A DNA stretch of 64,000 nt from Paenibacillus brasilensis (GTDB lineage: Bacteria; Bacillota; Bacilli; Paenibacillales; Paenibacillaceae). Each line of letters begins with the position of its first letter. Positions within the stretch are counted from its first letter, which is position 1. The notes under the pieces are model-generated. The model was not told the origin of the DNA and did no database searches. It worked only from the letters and a program-made list of their open reading frames with translations. This document shows, piece after piece, positions 24,697 to 33,998 of this stretch. Location: positions 1,317,001 through 1,381,000 of the forward strand of contig NZ_CP045298.1 of NCBI RefSeq assembly GCF_009363115.1, read 5' to 3'. The position numbers and the translations under genes were made by a program.

Positions 24697-26163
24697 GTGC
24701 AACACAAAGCAACACCTGACGCAACCTTGCGAAAAAGTCTCAAAGCCCGACATATGACGATGATCGCCCTCGGGGGCTCCATCGGAACAGGCCTGTTCCT
24801 TGCCAGTGGAGGCGCGGTTGCCGAAGCTGGACCTGGCGGAGCCCTGCTGGCCTATGCGGCAGTCGGTCTCATGGTTTACTTCCTGATGACCAGCCTTGGT
24901 GAATTGGCTACGTTTATGCCCGAATCCGGCTCTTTTAACACCTATGCAGGTCGCTTCGTTGATCCGGCCTTTGGTTTCGCCATGGGCTGGAACTTCTGGT
25001 ACAACTGGGCGGTGACGATTGCCGCCGAGTTGGCAGCAGCGACAGTGCTGATCAAATATTGGTTCCCGGAAAGCCACTCCGCCTGGTGGAGTCTGATATT
25101 TCTGGCCGTAATCTTTGCGTTGAACGCGTTGACGGTCAAAGGGTACGGTGAGTCTGAATACTGGTTTGCCATGATTAAAATTGTGACCGTTGTGATCTTT
25201 TTGGCTGTGGGTGTGCTGATGATCTTCGGCATTATGGGGGGGCCGGCGGTTGGCTTCGCCAACTTCACTGTCGGAGACGCTCCGTTCCATGGCGGATTCT
25301 TTGCCGTATTGGGTGTATTCATGGCTGCGGGCTTTTCCTTTCAGGGAACAGAACTGATCGGCGTAGCCGCTGGAGAGAGTGAAAATCCGCGTGATAATGT
25401 GCCGCGTGCTATTCGCCAAATCTTTTGGCGCATCCTGTTCTTTTATATTCTGGCGATTCTCGTCATTGGATTGATCATTCCGTACACGAATCCGAATTTG
25501 CTGCGGGGAGATATCAGTGACATTGGCGTCAGCCCGTTCACGCTTGTGTTTGAAAAAGCCGGACTTGCGATTGCCGCCTCTGTCATGAACGCTGTCATTT
25601 TGACTTCCGTATTGTCGGCAGGCAACTCGGGGATGTACGCGGCGACACGTGTATTGTTTGCTTTGGCACGTGAAGGCAAAGCTCCCCGCATCCTCGGACG
25701 CGTCAATCGACGCGGCATTCCTATGAATGCCTTACTGATCACGACCGCTGTCGGGATGCTGGCTTTTCTCGCTTCTCTGTACGGAGACGGTGTCGTCTAC
25801 AACTGGCTGCTAAACGCCTCCGGGATGTGCGGATTTATTACGTGGGTCGGGATTGCAGTCAGTCACTATCGCTTCCGCCGCGCCTTTACAGCACAGGGCC
25901 ACAGTCTGAGTGAGCTTCCTTACAAAGCACGCTGGTTCCCGTTCGGACCGTTGTTCGCCTTCGCGCTGTGTATCATTGTTATTATCGGGCAAGGTGCGGA
26001 TGCCTTCACCGGACAGGAGATCGACTGGAAGAGGATGATTGCTACGTACATGAGTGTGCCACTGTTCCTTATTCTGTGGTTCGGCTACAAATGGATCAAA
26101 CGTACCAAAGTCGTTCCATTAAAAGCATGTGATTTGAGTTCAGATGCATCCTCGGATAAATAA
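24697..26163 (+). CDS. lysP: Lysine-specific permease
   Basis: 488 aa, twelve helices of the amino acid-polyamine-organocation family, near the length of E. coli LysP (489). The consensus N-terminus LKARHMTMIALGGSIGTGLFLASG and the motif FQGTELIGVAAGESENP are those of lysine permeases. Control by the lysine riboswitch fixes the substrate. A long upstream frame exists, but GTG at 24697 lies 9 nt after AAGGAG and gives the normal length. Confidence 0.93.
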   Translation: MQHKATPDATLRKSLKARHMTMIALGGSIGTGLFLASGGAVAEAGPGGALLAYAAVGLMVYFLMTSLGELATFMPESGSFNTYAGRFVDPAFGFAMGWNFWYNWAVTIAAELAAATVLIKYWFPESHSAWWSLIFLAVIFALNALTVKGYGESEYWFAMIKIVTVVIFLAVGVLMIFGIMGGPAVGFANFTVGDAPFHGGFFAVLGVFMAAGFSFQGTELIGVAAGESENPRDNVPRAIRQIFWRILFFYILAILVIGLIIPYTNPNLLRGDISDIGVSPFTLVFEKAGLAIAASVMNAVILTSVLSAGNSGMYAATRVLFALAREGKAPRILGRVNRRGIPMNALLITTAVGMLAFLASLYGDGVVYNWLLNASGMCGFITWVGIAVSHYRFRRAFTAQGHSLSELPYKARWFPFGPLFAFALCIIVIIGQGADAFTGQEIDWKRMIATYMSVPLFLILWFGYKWIKRTKVVPLKACDLSSDASSDK

Positions 26164-26173
26164 ATATAATAGT

Positions 26174-26226
26174 AAAAAAGCCCGTCTCCACATGTTCACC
26201 TTATATGCCCGGAGACGGGCTTTTTG
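26174..26226. terminator. Bidirectional terminator
   Basis: AAAAAAGCCCGTCTCC pairs with GGAGACGGGCTTTTT. Convergent lysP and MFS genes. Confidence 0.92.
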
Positions 26227-26231
26227 TTTTT

Positions 26232-27614
26232 TTATTTGGAGGGAGAAGCTGCTGCTACTGTAGCTGTTACTGACGTAGCCAAGGCACGTCGACTAAAGAT
26301 GCCGTATATTACAGCAATCAGTGTCAACAATGAGGAAAACAAGTACAAATTAACGATGCCCAGATGATCTGCAATCCAGCCCATTAAGAGCAACGAAATA
26401 CAAAAGGTCAGACTTGTCAGTGTGGCCTGGGCAGACAGCACCTTGGGCAAATCATGCACAGACACACTCATTTGCATCATCGTACGGCGGGATACGACAG
26501 ACATTTCCGCAGGTAGTCCCATCAACAGCACGATCAGCAGCGTCAGTGGCGGTAGTGTGTTCAGAGCATACCAAGCTGTCAGCAGGCAGTAGCCTGCCAT
26601 CCCCGCCAGCATGGCAGGCAGCAGTCTGCGCTGCAAAAGCTTAACGCAGGCGAGGACAACGATGCCACCACCAATTGCGCCCGCAAAATACGCTGCATTA
26701 ATGTATCCCCACCATGCCTCGCTCTTGTGCAGAACCTGCTGAGCAAAAGCAAGCGTGAACGCGCCGACCCAAACTGAGCCTCCTAGCAGGTCAATCATAT
26801 CCATAAAAATAAGAGCTTTGAGCCTTCGACTGGCTCCGATAAGGCTCCAGCCTTCACGCAGTATCTCTTTTTTACGCTTCGGAGGTAATGCCGGGCTCTC
26901 TGACTCATGTCCAAGCAGCGTATCCTCCAAATGCACAGGAGGCATATCATGATGCTCTTGCCCCGGCTCAGATACAGTTTCGGACGCTAAAGCATCCCCG
27001 CTTCGTACTCGTGTTCCGGGCTGCAGCAAGTAATGGACCTTGCCCTCTAATGGATCTCGGATCAAGCTGGTGAAAATCAGAGCCACCATATACAGCCCAC
27101 CAGCCACCAGCAGTGTCTTCTCAGAGCCCAGCATGGCTACAAGGACACCGCTAAGCCCCCACCCCGCTAACTGCACCGTCTGATCGCTGACCGATACAAG
27201 ACTGTTCGCCCGCATCAGCCCATCTCCGGATGCAAGTCGAGGAATCAACGCATTACGTGCAGGTGTAGTCCAGCCATCCAGAAAAGACATGGCTGCCACC
27301 ATCGTAAACACAAGCATCCATATCGGCTCCGTACCCGCTGACCACAGGTGACCCAGCAGAACGGCGAAGAAAGCCAGCTGCCCGAGCTGGGAAACGAATA
27401 AAATAAAAGGCAGCTGAAATCGGGCCAAAAGCAGCGGTGCCAAAAATCCGCTGATCATCTGTGCTCCCATCCGCAGCAATGGAACGAGCACCGAGGAAAA
27501 GATCGAATCCGTTTCATGAAAAACGAGCGATACAAGTGCCATAATATAAAGAATGTCGGCCGCATTTGACATGGTCTGCGTGCCAAGCAAATAGGTAAAG
27601 GAACGCTTGTGCAT
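26232..27614 (-). CDS. MFS transporter
   Basis: 460 aa, about twelve helices with a long acidic/His-rich central loop (residues about 190-245, QEHHDMPPVHLEDT). MFS_3-type features: DGWTTPARNALIPRL in helix 4-5 and a second-half AGAIGGGIVVL. Resembles macrolide/peptide exporters of the YfiS/BacE kind; substrate unknown. AAAGGAG precedes the ATG by 12 nt. Confidence 0.82.
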   Translation of the reverse strand: MHKRSFTYLLGTQTMSNAADILYIMALVSLVFHETDSIFSSVLVPLLRMGAQMISGFLAPLLLARFQLPFILFVSQLGQLAFFAVLLGHLWSAGTEPIWMLVFTMVAAMSFLDGWTTPARNALIPRLASGDGLMRANSLVSVSDQTVQLAGWGLSGVLVAMLGSEKTLLVAGGLYMVALIFTSLIRDPLEGKVHYLLQPGTRVRSGDALASETVSEPGQEHHDMPPVHLEDTLLGHESESPALPPKRKKEILREGWSLIGASRRLKALIFMDMIDLLGGSVWVGAFTLAFAQQVLHKSEAWWGYINAAYFAGAIGGGIVVLACVKLLQRRLLPAMLAGMAGYCLLTAWYALNTLPPLTLLIVLLMGLPAEMSVVSRRTMMQMSVSVHDLPKVLSAQATLTSLTFCISLLLMGWIADHLGIVNLYLFSSLLTLIAVIYGIFSRRALATSVTATVAAASPSK

Positions 27615-27663
27615 ATCAATAAAATGCTCCTTTAGTAGTGTAGCTTTTTTTACAGCAAGATGA

Positions 27664-28791
27664 TCAGGTCCATTTCAGTGTTACACGAAGATTCCCGGTA
27701 CTGCCTAAATTCGTAATCTGATAGGAGATGGACTTCAAACCGAGCTGATACAATGGCTGCAAATCTTCCTTGAGGCTTCGCTCTGTTCCCTGATATCCGA
27801 AGGTAAGCGTCGTCCCCCCTTTATTTACAGCCGTGCGAACCTGCTCCCTGATGTCGGCAGATGATTTAACCAGCCCTTTGCCGTCTTGCAGCGGATATTC
27901 CAGGTTATTGTACAGCTTTTGATACACAGCAGCCTTCGGTCCTCCCGCAGCTATTAGCGCTGATAAGGTCTTCCGATATATTGTGTTCGCCTGAGGGTAC
28001 GGTTTAACCCATGTGTGGTCCCGGCGCATTTCGGTATCAGTCAGCAGATAATAGGAAGTGCTTACCTCATTCCCGCGATCCGGAGTTGGATCATCCCAGG
28101 TCGTATCCATGTGATACCAGTGCCCATCCAGTAATACAAGATTCCATGCATGCAGTTGGCCCCCTGCTCTTCCTTCTACAATCCGGTTCGTAATCCCTGC
28201 ACGTTCCAGCATTTTGTAGGCTAGCAGTGAATAGCCCTGACAGACAGTACTCCCGGTTTTCAGACCATCGTAGGCTGTATACTTTTGCTGCGTTTCATCA
28301 TATTTGAGACGAACCACGATCCAGTCATGAATGGCCTTTACCTTCTCATGATCGGTCATGCCCTTCGTAATGATGTCACCCAGCACGGATTGAACTGTGC
28401 TATCCACGTAGGCTGTCTGTTCCTTCGTTTCACGGTAGCTCAAACGAATCGTGACCTGCGCAGACGTGGTGGTGCCAGTATAGCTGAATGCATAACTTTT
28501 GATCGTATAATTCACATACGGGTCGCTTTCCATAGCCTGTTGAATGGCCGTCTCTAGCTGCTGCTTGAGACCGTTCACCCGCCCTTGATATGTAAAGGTC
28601 AGCGTTTCACTCCGTGTATCCATGGCCTTTAAAAGCTTATTCTGAAGCTGCTGCGATGATACGGATAAAGTCGGCTTGACCGAAGCCGCATATACGTTGT
28701 TACCCCACTTCACAGCCTGCGGCAGCAACACAGCCAGCGCTGCGCCCGCAACCAGACATTTTACAAGCCTAACCCCGATTTTTCTGTTCAT
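27664..28791 (-). CDS. Secreted transglutaminase-like cysteine protein
   Basis: 375 aa. Signal peptide (about 1-37, LAVLLPQAVKWGNNVYAAS). The core is a transglutaminase fold with Cys in GSTVCQGYSLLA, His in QLHAWNLV and Asp in HMDTTWDDP. It is flanked by two related domains: SSQQLQNKLLKAMDTRSETLTFTYQ near the front and SSADIREQVRTAVNKGGTTLTFGYQ near the end share the same pattern. Probably acts at the cell surface as a protease or cross-linker. Start moved to ATG 28791, which follows AAGGGCAGG; the longer frame has no ribosome-binding site. Confidence 0.85.
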   Translation of the reverse strand: MNRKIGVRLVKCLVAGAALAVLLPQAVKWGNNVYAASVKPTLSVSSQQLQNKLLKAMDTRSETLTFTYQGRVNGLKQQLETAIQQAMESDPYVNYTIKSYAFSYTGTTTSAQVTIRLSYRETKEQTAYVDSTVQSVLGDIITKGMTDHEKVKAIHDWIVVRLKYDETQQKYTAYDGLKTGSTVCQGYSLLAYKMLERAGITNRIVEGRAGGQLHAWNLVLLDGHWYHMDTTWDDPTPDRGNEVSTSYYLLTDTEMRRDHTWVKPYPQANTIYRKTLSALIAAGGPKAAVYQKLYNNLEYPLQDGKGLVKSSADIREQVRTAVNKGGTTLTFGYQGTERSLKEDLQPLYQLGLKSISYQITNLGSTGNLRVTLKWT

Positions 28792-29030
28792 ACAGAGCGT
28801 TCCTGCCCTTCTTAGCATAGTTGTAAACAGCTCTATCTTACCATAAAAACAGCTGCCCCAAGCGCTCTAGTTTTGTCGGTTGCAGACGAGTATAGGCCCA
28901 ATCCGAGGCAGTTTGCGACACCATACTGCCTTTTATAACAGACGGAATAGCAGGCACACATTCATTTCAGTGAGAATTTTATCATTGCAACCTGGCACTC
29001 CTTATGATATGGTACTGGCATCGGAACTAA

Positions 29031-29050
29031 ATGATATTGATTCTCATTCT
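29031..29050. promoter_or_regulatory. Fur box before feoAB
   Basis: ATGATATTGATTCTCATTCT matches the GATAATGATAATCATTATC-type consensus at most positions; it lies 22 nt before feoA. Confidence 0.7.
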
Positions 29051-29071
29051 ACATCAGAAAGGCTGAGTACC

Positions 29072-29317
29072 ATGCCAGAATGTATCTCACTCCTTCGTAG
29101 TCCATTAGGCCAGACTGTGCGTTTGCAATCTCTCGCACCTCTCCATCCCTCATTGCGCCGCCGCTTAACAGACATGGGTATTGACGAAGGTTCCATTATA
29201 CGGTTGAAAAAAATCAGTTTGTTGGGTGGTCCTATTGTCATTGAATGCAATGGTCAGCTGGTTGGTCTCCGCCAAAATCAGGTGAAGCAACTGGAGGTCG
29301 TTCCAACATGGACATGA
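29072..29317 (+). CDS. feoA: Ferrous iron transport protein A
   Basis: 81 aa SH3-like FeoA (RLQSLAPLHPSLRRRLTDMG, GSIIRLKKISLLGGPIVIE). It assists FeoB. ATG at 29072 follows AAAGG; longer upstream frames are not supported. It overlaps feoB by 10 nt. Expected to be induced by iron starvation through the Fur box. Confidence 0.93.
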   Translation: MPECISLLRSPLGQTVRLQSLAPLHPSLRRRLTDMGIDEGSIIRLKKISLLGGPIVIECNGQLVGLRQNQVKQLEVVPTWT

Positions 29318-31317
29318 TTGCTCTATTTGGTAATCCCAATACGGGAAAAACCTCATTATTCAACAAGCTGACGCGTACGTATGCAGAGGTGGGCAACTGG
29401 TCGGGAGTCACGGTAGAAAAGAAAACGGGGCTCCTGCGCGACAAGTCTGCCGTTTTGGTGGATTTGCCGGGGGCCTACTCCTTACTTCCTCTTTCGCTGG
29501 ACGAAGGTGTAGCGACCCGTTATTTGCTGGAGGAGCCACCAGCGGCCCTCATTAACATCGTGGATGCCTCCCAGCTCCAGCGTAATCTGTATCTGACCGT
29601 ACAGCTACTGGAGTATGGCCGTCCGCTTGTACTCGGCTTAAACATGACCGACGTAGCTGATGCGACGGGGCTCCACGTAAACAAAGAATTGCTGGCTGAG
29701 CAATTGAACGTTCCTATTATTCCTATGGTGGCCCGTACAGGCAGCGGAAGTAAGCAAATGCTTGCCTCTCTGCGAGAGGTACGGCGCACATCCAATACTT
29801 TTCAATTAGACTACGGTCCTGCCGTCGAAGCCGCGATTACAGATATAGGCAGCCTGTTAACGGAGGCGCCTGTACTTCAACTTCGATGGGCCGCGCTGCA
29901 ATGTCTGGAAAACAATCCTGTCGTCATGGACTGGATGACAAATGAGGTACAGCGTGAAAAGGTCACTGCACGTATCCAGCGCTGTGAGGAAGATCTTCAC
30001 GGCGAAGGTTATACAGCCACCCCTGCCCAGCATATCCGTTCTGTACGTTCAGCATGGATCGCTGATCTGTGCACCAGGGTACTCGACACCTCCAAGCTCA
30101 AGCCACACGGTCTGACGGATAAGCTGGACGCGGTGCTAACCCATCGGTATCTGGGGATTCCGATCTTTCTGCTGCTGATGTACGCTACCTTCAAGTTTAC
30201 CTTCGATTGGGCAGGTACGATCCTTTCAGATATGCTGGACGGATTCTTTTCCGGGACACTAAGCAGCTTTATTTCTGAAGTGCTAGTTCAATGGAATGCC
30301 TCTGCTTTTACGCAAAGTCTGGTCGTGGACGGCATCGTGGCTGGAGTCGGGGGCGTGCTCGTGTTTCTGCCCCAGATCGCTATTTTATTCCTGATCATCT
30401 CGGTGATTGAGGATTCCGGATATATGGCACGGGTCACGATATTAATGGACCGTCTGATGCAGGCGGTTGGCTTGAACGGGAAAAGCTTCATCCCCTTCAT
30501 CATCGGATTTGGCTGCAATGTTCCGGCGATTATGGCGGCACGCACCATTGAACAGCCGAGAGAACGCCTCATTACAACGTTGCTGGTGCCTTTTATGTCC
30601 TGCTCGGCCCGCCTGCCGGTGTATGCGTTGTTTGCGGGGGTATTTTTCCCGACACATGCGGCAAGCATCATTATGCTGATGTACGTACTCGGAATCACCG
30701 TATCGCTTATACTTGCTAAAATTTTTTCCAAAGTGTCGATTTTATCAGGGGAGCCCTCGCTCTTCATCGTGGAGCTCCCTCCCTATCGGGTGCCGCAAGC
30801 TCTTACACTATTTCGCAGCACATGGGAGAAGGTCAAGGGCTTCGTTCGTAAGGCCGGAACGATTATTCTTGCCGGCTCCGTCGGCATCTGGCTATTGTCC
30901 AATTTTGGTCCGCAAGGCTTCGGTGCAGAAATGGATGACAGTCTGCTCGCCACGGTTGGAGGATGGTTTGCACCCATATTGGCCCCTCTCGGTTTCGGCA
31001 CCTGGCAAGCAGGCGCGTCTCTGCTTACGGGCTTTATGGCCAAGGAGGTTATCGTATCCACGATGAATATCATTTACCACGTTCCTGATATGCAGGGACT
31101 GGAGCTGCAGGTTAGCCATGCCTTTACACCGCTTGCTTCCTTTAGCTTTATGGTGTTCATTCTGTTGTATGTGCCGTGTCTGGCTACGGTAGCGGTTATT
31201 CGTAAAGAGACACTTTCCTGGCGCTGGACCGCATTTTCTGTGATCTATCCTTTGACCGTCGCATATATCATCGCCGTCTTCATTTATCAGTGTGGCAGAT
31301 TATTAGGTTGGGGTTAA
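29308..31317 (+). CDS. feoB: Ferrous iron transporter B (GTPase-coupled permease)
   Basis: 669 aa. N-terminal G-protein domain: G1 GNPNTGKTS, G3 DLPGAYS, G4 NMTD; then helical spacer and membrane part with paired gate motifs (SGYMARVTILMD... NGKSFIPFIIGFGCNVPAIMA). Imports Fe2+ across the membrane. GGAGG 10 nt before the ATG lies inside feoA. A bit shorter than enterobacterial FeoB, usual for Firmicutes. Confidence 0.96.
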   Translation: MDMIALFGNPNTGKTSLFNKLTRTYAEVGNWSGVTVEKKTGLLRDKSAVLVDLPGAYSLLPLSLDEGVATRYLLEEPPAALINIVDASQLQRNLYLTVQLLEYGRPLVLGLNMTDVADATGLHVNKELLAEQLNVPIIPMVARTGSGSKQMLASLREVRRTSNTFQLDYGPAVEAAITDIGSLLTEAPVLQLRWAALQCLENNPVVMDWMTNEVQREKVTARIQRCEEDLHGEGYTATPAQHIRSVRSAWIADLCTRVLDTSKLKPHGLTDKLDAVLTHRYLGIPIFLLLMYATFKFTFDWAGTILSDMLDGFFSGTLSSFISEVLVQWNASAFTQSLVVDGIVAGVGGVLVFLPQIAILFLIISVIEDSGYMARVTILMDRLMQAVGLNGKSFIPFIIGFGCNVPAIMAARTIEQPRERLITTLLVPFMSCSARLPVYALFAGVFFPTHAASIIMLMYVLGITVSLILAKIFSKVSILSGEPSLFIVELPPYRVPQALTLFRSTWEKVKGFVRKAGTIILAGSVGIWLLSNFGPQGFGAEMDDSLLATVGGWFAPILAPLGFGTWQAGASLLTGFMAKEVIVSTMNIIYHVPDMQGLELQVSHAFTPLASFSFMVFILLYVPCLATVAVIRKETLSWRWTAFSVIYPLTVAYIIAVFIYQCGRLLGWG

Positions 31318-31352
31318 GCTAGACCCTATGAATATAAAAGGAAGTGGATTCC

Positions 31353-31529
31353 ATGATTAATATTATTATTTTATTGGCGATCCTTGGTTATAGCGCATGG
31401 GTGTTGGTACGCTTTTTGCGAAAAAGCCGCCAAGGTGCCTGTGCCGGGTGCTCATCGAGTAAGTCATGTCCGGGCTGTGCCGCGAGTACTGTGAATGAAG
31501 ATCATGCCAACATTAAGAGAAACATCTAA
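31353..31529 (+). CDS. FeoB-associated Cys-rich membrane protein
   Basis: 58 aa: one N-terminal membrane helix (MINIIILLAILGYSAWVLV), basic stretch, then CAGCSSSKSCPGC, two CxxC pairs. Matches the family of small proteins encoded after feoB in Firmicutes, proposed to aid Fe2+ uptake or sense metal. GGAAG lies 8 nt before the ATG; an in-frame GTG at 31344 is less likely. Confidence 0.85.
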   Translation: MINIIILLAILGYSAWVLVRFLRKSRQGACAGCSSSKSCPGCAASTVNEDHANIKRNI

Positions 31530-31548
31530 TCCGGCTAAGCATCCCATG

Positions 31549-31590
31549 AAAAAAGCGTCTGCAGGTTGATCCTAACCCGCAAACGCTTTT
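31549..31590. terminator. Bidirectional terminator
   Basis: AAAAGCGTCTGCAGGTT pairs with AACCCGCAAACGCTTTT; separates the feo operon from the convergent xylB remnant. Confidence 0.85.
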
Positions 31591-31615
31591 CCTTTACACT
31601 CATAGCTCACCCTAT

Positions 31616-32462
31616 CTAGCGATACTCTGCCAAATGCTCATTGAGTTCGCGCGTGTGCTGGTAAACTTCACGATACAGCTCATACAGGCCTTCATATCGA
31701 GCCACACGCTCGGGGTTCGGTGAATATCTCGCCGCCTCACGAAGGAAAGCTTCAGCACACGCTTGCAGCGATTCAAACCAGTCGCTACCGTATGCAGCCA
31801 GCATGGCCGCCCCCAGGGCAGGTCCCTGCTCACTCTCCAGCTTGATGATATCCGCATTGAAAATATCTGCCTGCATTTGCAGCCACGCCTCATTACGCGC
31901 CCCACCGCCGATGGAGATGACTTCCTTCACCGTCTTGCCTGTTCCTCTGAGAATATCAATGGATTCCTTGAGCGAGAACGTAATTCCCTCCAGCACCGCC
32001 CGTGTAAAATGCGCGAGCTTATGTCCCGTATCCATCCCGATAAAGCTGCCTCGAATGGTAGCATCCGGATGAGGGGTACGTTCGCCGACAATATAAGGCG
32101 TAAACAGCAGCCCGCGGCTACCCGGCTCAACCGAGTCTACACCTTCCAACAATGCATCAAAGGAATGCTCCGGTGCAAAGGTATCCTTAAACCAGGTCAG
32201 GCTGTAGCCGGCCGCGAGTGTAACGCCCATGATATAATAAGCATCCTGCTCGCTATGGTTGAAAAAATGCGCCCGGCCCTGCACATCTATGTCCTTGCGC
32301 TCCTCATAGGAAAGCACGACGCCTGAGGTACCGATGCTGCATAAGGTGCGGCCTTCGCTCAAAATACCTGCGCCAATCGCACCGCATGCGTTGTCCGCTC
32401 CCCCTGCATACACCTTCGTTGCAGGCGAAAGTCCGCTCTGCTCGGCAATCTCCGAAGTGAAA
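31616..32462 (-). pseudogene. xylB: Xylulokinase, 5'-truncated
   Basis: Keeps only the C-terminal FGGY-kinase domain (AGGADNACGAIGAG, GTSGVVLS, IGGGARNEAWLQ, EQGPALGAAMLA), about 280 of the usual 500 residues. Upstream of SEIAEQSGLSP the frame merely continues through the antisense of xylR, so the breakpoint is near 32460. The N-terminal substrate-binding half is missing, as is xylA, which normally precedes it. Not functional. Confidence 0.85.
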
Positions 32463-32467
32463 AGAAC

Positions 32468-33640
32468 ATGAATGTCACCGGCGATCAGGCGCTTGTCAAA
32501 AAGCTGAATAAATCCATTGTGCTGGAGCGCATCCGCCTCCATGCCCCGCTATCCCGAGCACAATTATCAAGTCAAACCGGGTTAAACAAGGCCACCGTCT
32601 CCAATCTGGTAGCAGAGCTGATCACCGAGGGACTTGTATATGAAACGGGTTTAGGTGAATCCAGTGGCGGGCGCAAGCCTTTAATGCTGCTGTTTAACAG
32701 CCGTGCTGGCTTTGTGCTTGGCATCGAGGTTAGTGTGCAGTATATCAAGGGTGCTCTGACTGATTTGGCGGGAGCCATTGAGACAGAGCTTTCCCTCCCC
32801 CTGAGACAGCATGATCCTGCCTTTGTCATGGAGCAGATTCAAAAGCTGGTTCAGGAGCTTATGCAGGTCACTCCTCCCTCCCCTCACGGTATCGTCGGCA
32901 TTGGACTGGGGGTGCCGGGTATGGTGGATGAATCAGGAATGGTTTTGTTCGCACCCAATCTGGGCTGGGAAGAGGTCCCTCTGCGGCAGCAGCTTGAGAC
33001 TGCGCTTGACCTTCCCGTCATCGTGGATAACGAGGCCAACGTCGGTGCGCAGGGCGAGCTGTACTATGGTATGGACGGCGAACATCGACAGCTGGTACGG
33101 GATCTAGTCTACATCAGTGCAGGGTCCGGGATCGGGGCCGGAATTATCATTGACGGCAAGCCGTACCAAGGAGCCTGGGGGTACGCCGGAGAGACAGGTC
33201 ATATGACCATTGACTGGAATGGACGGCTCTGCTCCTGCGGCAGCCGGGGCTGCTGGGAGCTGTATGCTTCGGAGAAGGCATATGCGACATCCACTTTCAA
33301 GCTGCCCGCGCGCAGTACAGCGGAATTACTGCCGTTCGCCCGGCAAGGTGACGCGGATACGTTAAGCGTCTTTCATGATATCGGGCGATATTTGGGTGTG
33401 GGCATTACCAACATTGTGAACAGTCTCAACCCCGGAATGCTTATTATTGGCGGTCCACTGGCGGAAGCCAGACCATGGCTGGAAGAGAGAATGCGTGAGG
33501 TGATTGATGAACGTGCCCTGCCCTATCATCGTCGGCAACTGCAAATCCGTTTTTCCACGCTGGGCAGCCGTTCGACCATGTTAGGCGCTGCCTATGCAGC
33601 AACAGCCCCTTTTCTCGGGTGTGTACGGGTATCTCTGTAA
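32468..33640 (+). CDS. xylR: Xylose-responsive ROK-family repressor
   Basis: 390 aa. N-terminal winged helix (SRAQLSSQTGLNKATVSNLVAELI) and a ROK sugar-binding domain with GIGLGVPGMVD, the zinc motif CSCGSRGCWE and GHMTIDWNG; very close to XylR of Bacillus. It would repress xylAB when xylose is absent. The ATG lies only a few bases from the xylB junction and the ribosome-binding site is poor (GAAGTGAAAAG), so the deletion that removed xylA and the divergent promoter probably also took its signals. Reading frame itself is intact. Confidence 0.88.
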   Translation: MNVTGDQALVKKLNKSIVLERIRLHAPLSRAQLSSQTGLNKATVSNLVAELITEGLVYETGLGESSGGRKPLMLLFNSRAGFVLGIEVSVQYIKGALTDLAGAIETELSLPLRQHDPAFVMEQIQKLVQELMQVTPPSPHGIVGIGLGVPGMVDESGMVLFAPNLGWEEVPLRQQLETALDLPVIVDNEANVGAQGELYYGMDGEHRQLVRDLVYISAGSGIGAGIIIDGKPYQGAWGYAGETGHMTIDWNGRLCSCGSRGCWELYASEKAYATSTFKLPARSTAELLPFARQGDADTLSVFHDIGRYLGVGITNIVNSLNPGMLIIGGPLAEARPWLEERMREVIDERALPYHRRQLQIRFSTLGSRSTMLGAAYAATAPFLGCVRVSL

Positions 33641-33680
33641 AAAAAGGGCGTACAGGAACATTATAGTTCCTATACGCCCA
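33641..33680. terminator. Bidirectional terminator
   Basis: GGGCGTACAGGAAC pairs with GTTCCTATACGCCC, A-rich before and T-rich after; convergent xylR and glutaredoxin genes. Confidence 0.85.
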
Positions 33681-33705
33681 TTTATTTTGATTATTCCCCA
33701 GTTGA

Positions 33706-33936
33706 TTAAGCGTTCAGCACTTTTTCAAACTTGGTTTTGTTCATACCGGAAATACGTTCTTCCCCGATCAAAGTCAATGGAACGGCACGAATGCCCATAT
33801 CCCAAACCTCTTGTGCGAACGCTTCATTTGTTTCAATGTTGCGTTCTTCGTACTCCACGCCTTTTTCGCTCAAATAGCTTTTGACTTGACGGCAATGCGG
33901 GCAGTTTGTAGATGTGTATACAATTGCTTTTTCCAT
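33706..33936 (-). CDS. Glutaredoxin-like protein
   Basis: 76 aa thioredoxin fold with active site NCPHCRQ near the N-terminus, cis-Pro segment AVPLTLIG and a C-terminal helix. A YruB/NrdH-like redoxin that reduces disulfides. GAGGTGA before the ATG. It is 62 nt downstream of trxB on the same strand, and may use TrxB as its reductant. Confidence 0.88.
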   Translation of the reverse strand: MEKAIVYTSTNCPHCRQVKSYLSEKGVEYEERNIETNEAFAQEVWDMGIRAVPLTLIGEERISGMNKTKFEKVLNA

Positions 33937-33998
33937 GATAGATCACCTCATCAATTATTGTTGTAAATAATATATTTATTCATACTTGTAACGAAATA

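Noticed and set aside
24628..25419. 263-codon open frame on the minus strand
   Set aside because: Antisense shadow of lysP; low-complexity, basic product with no family features.
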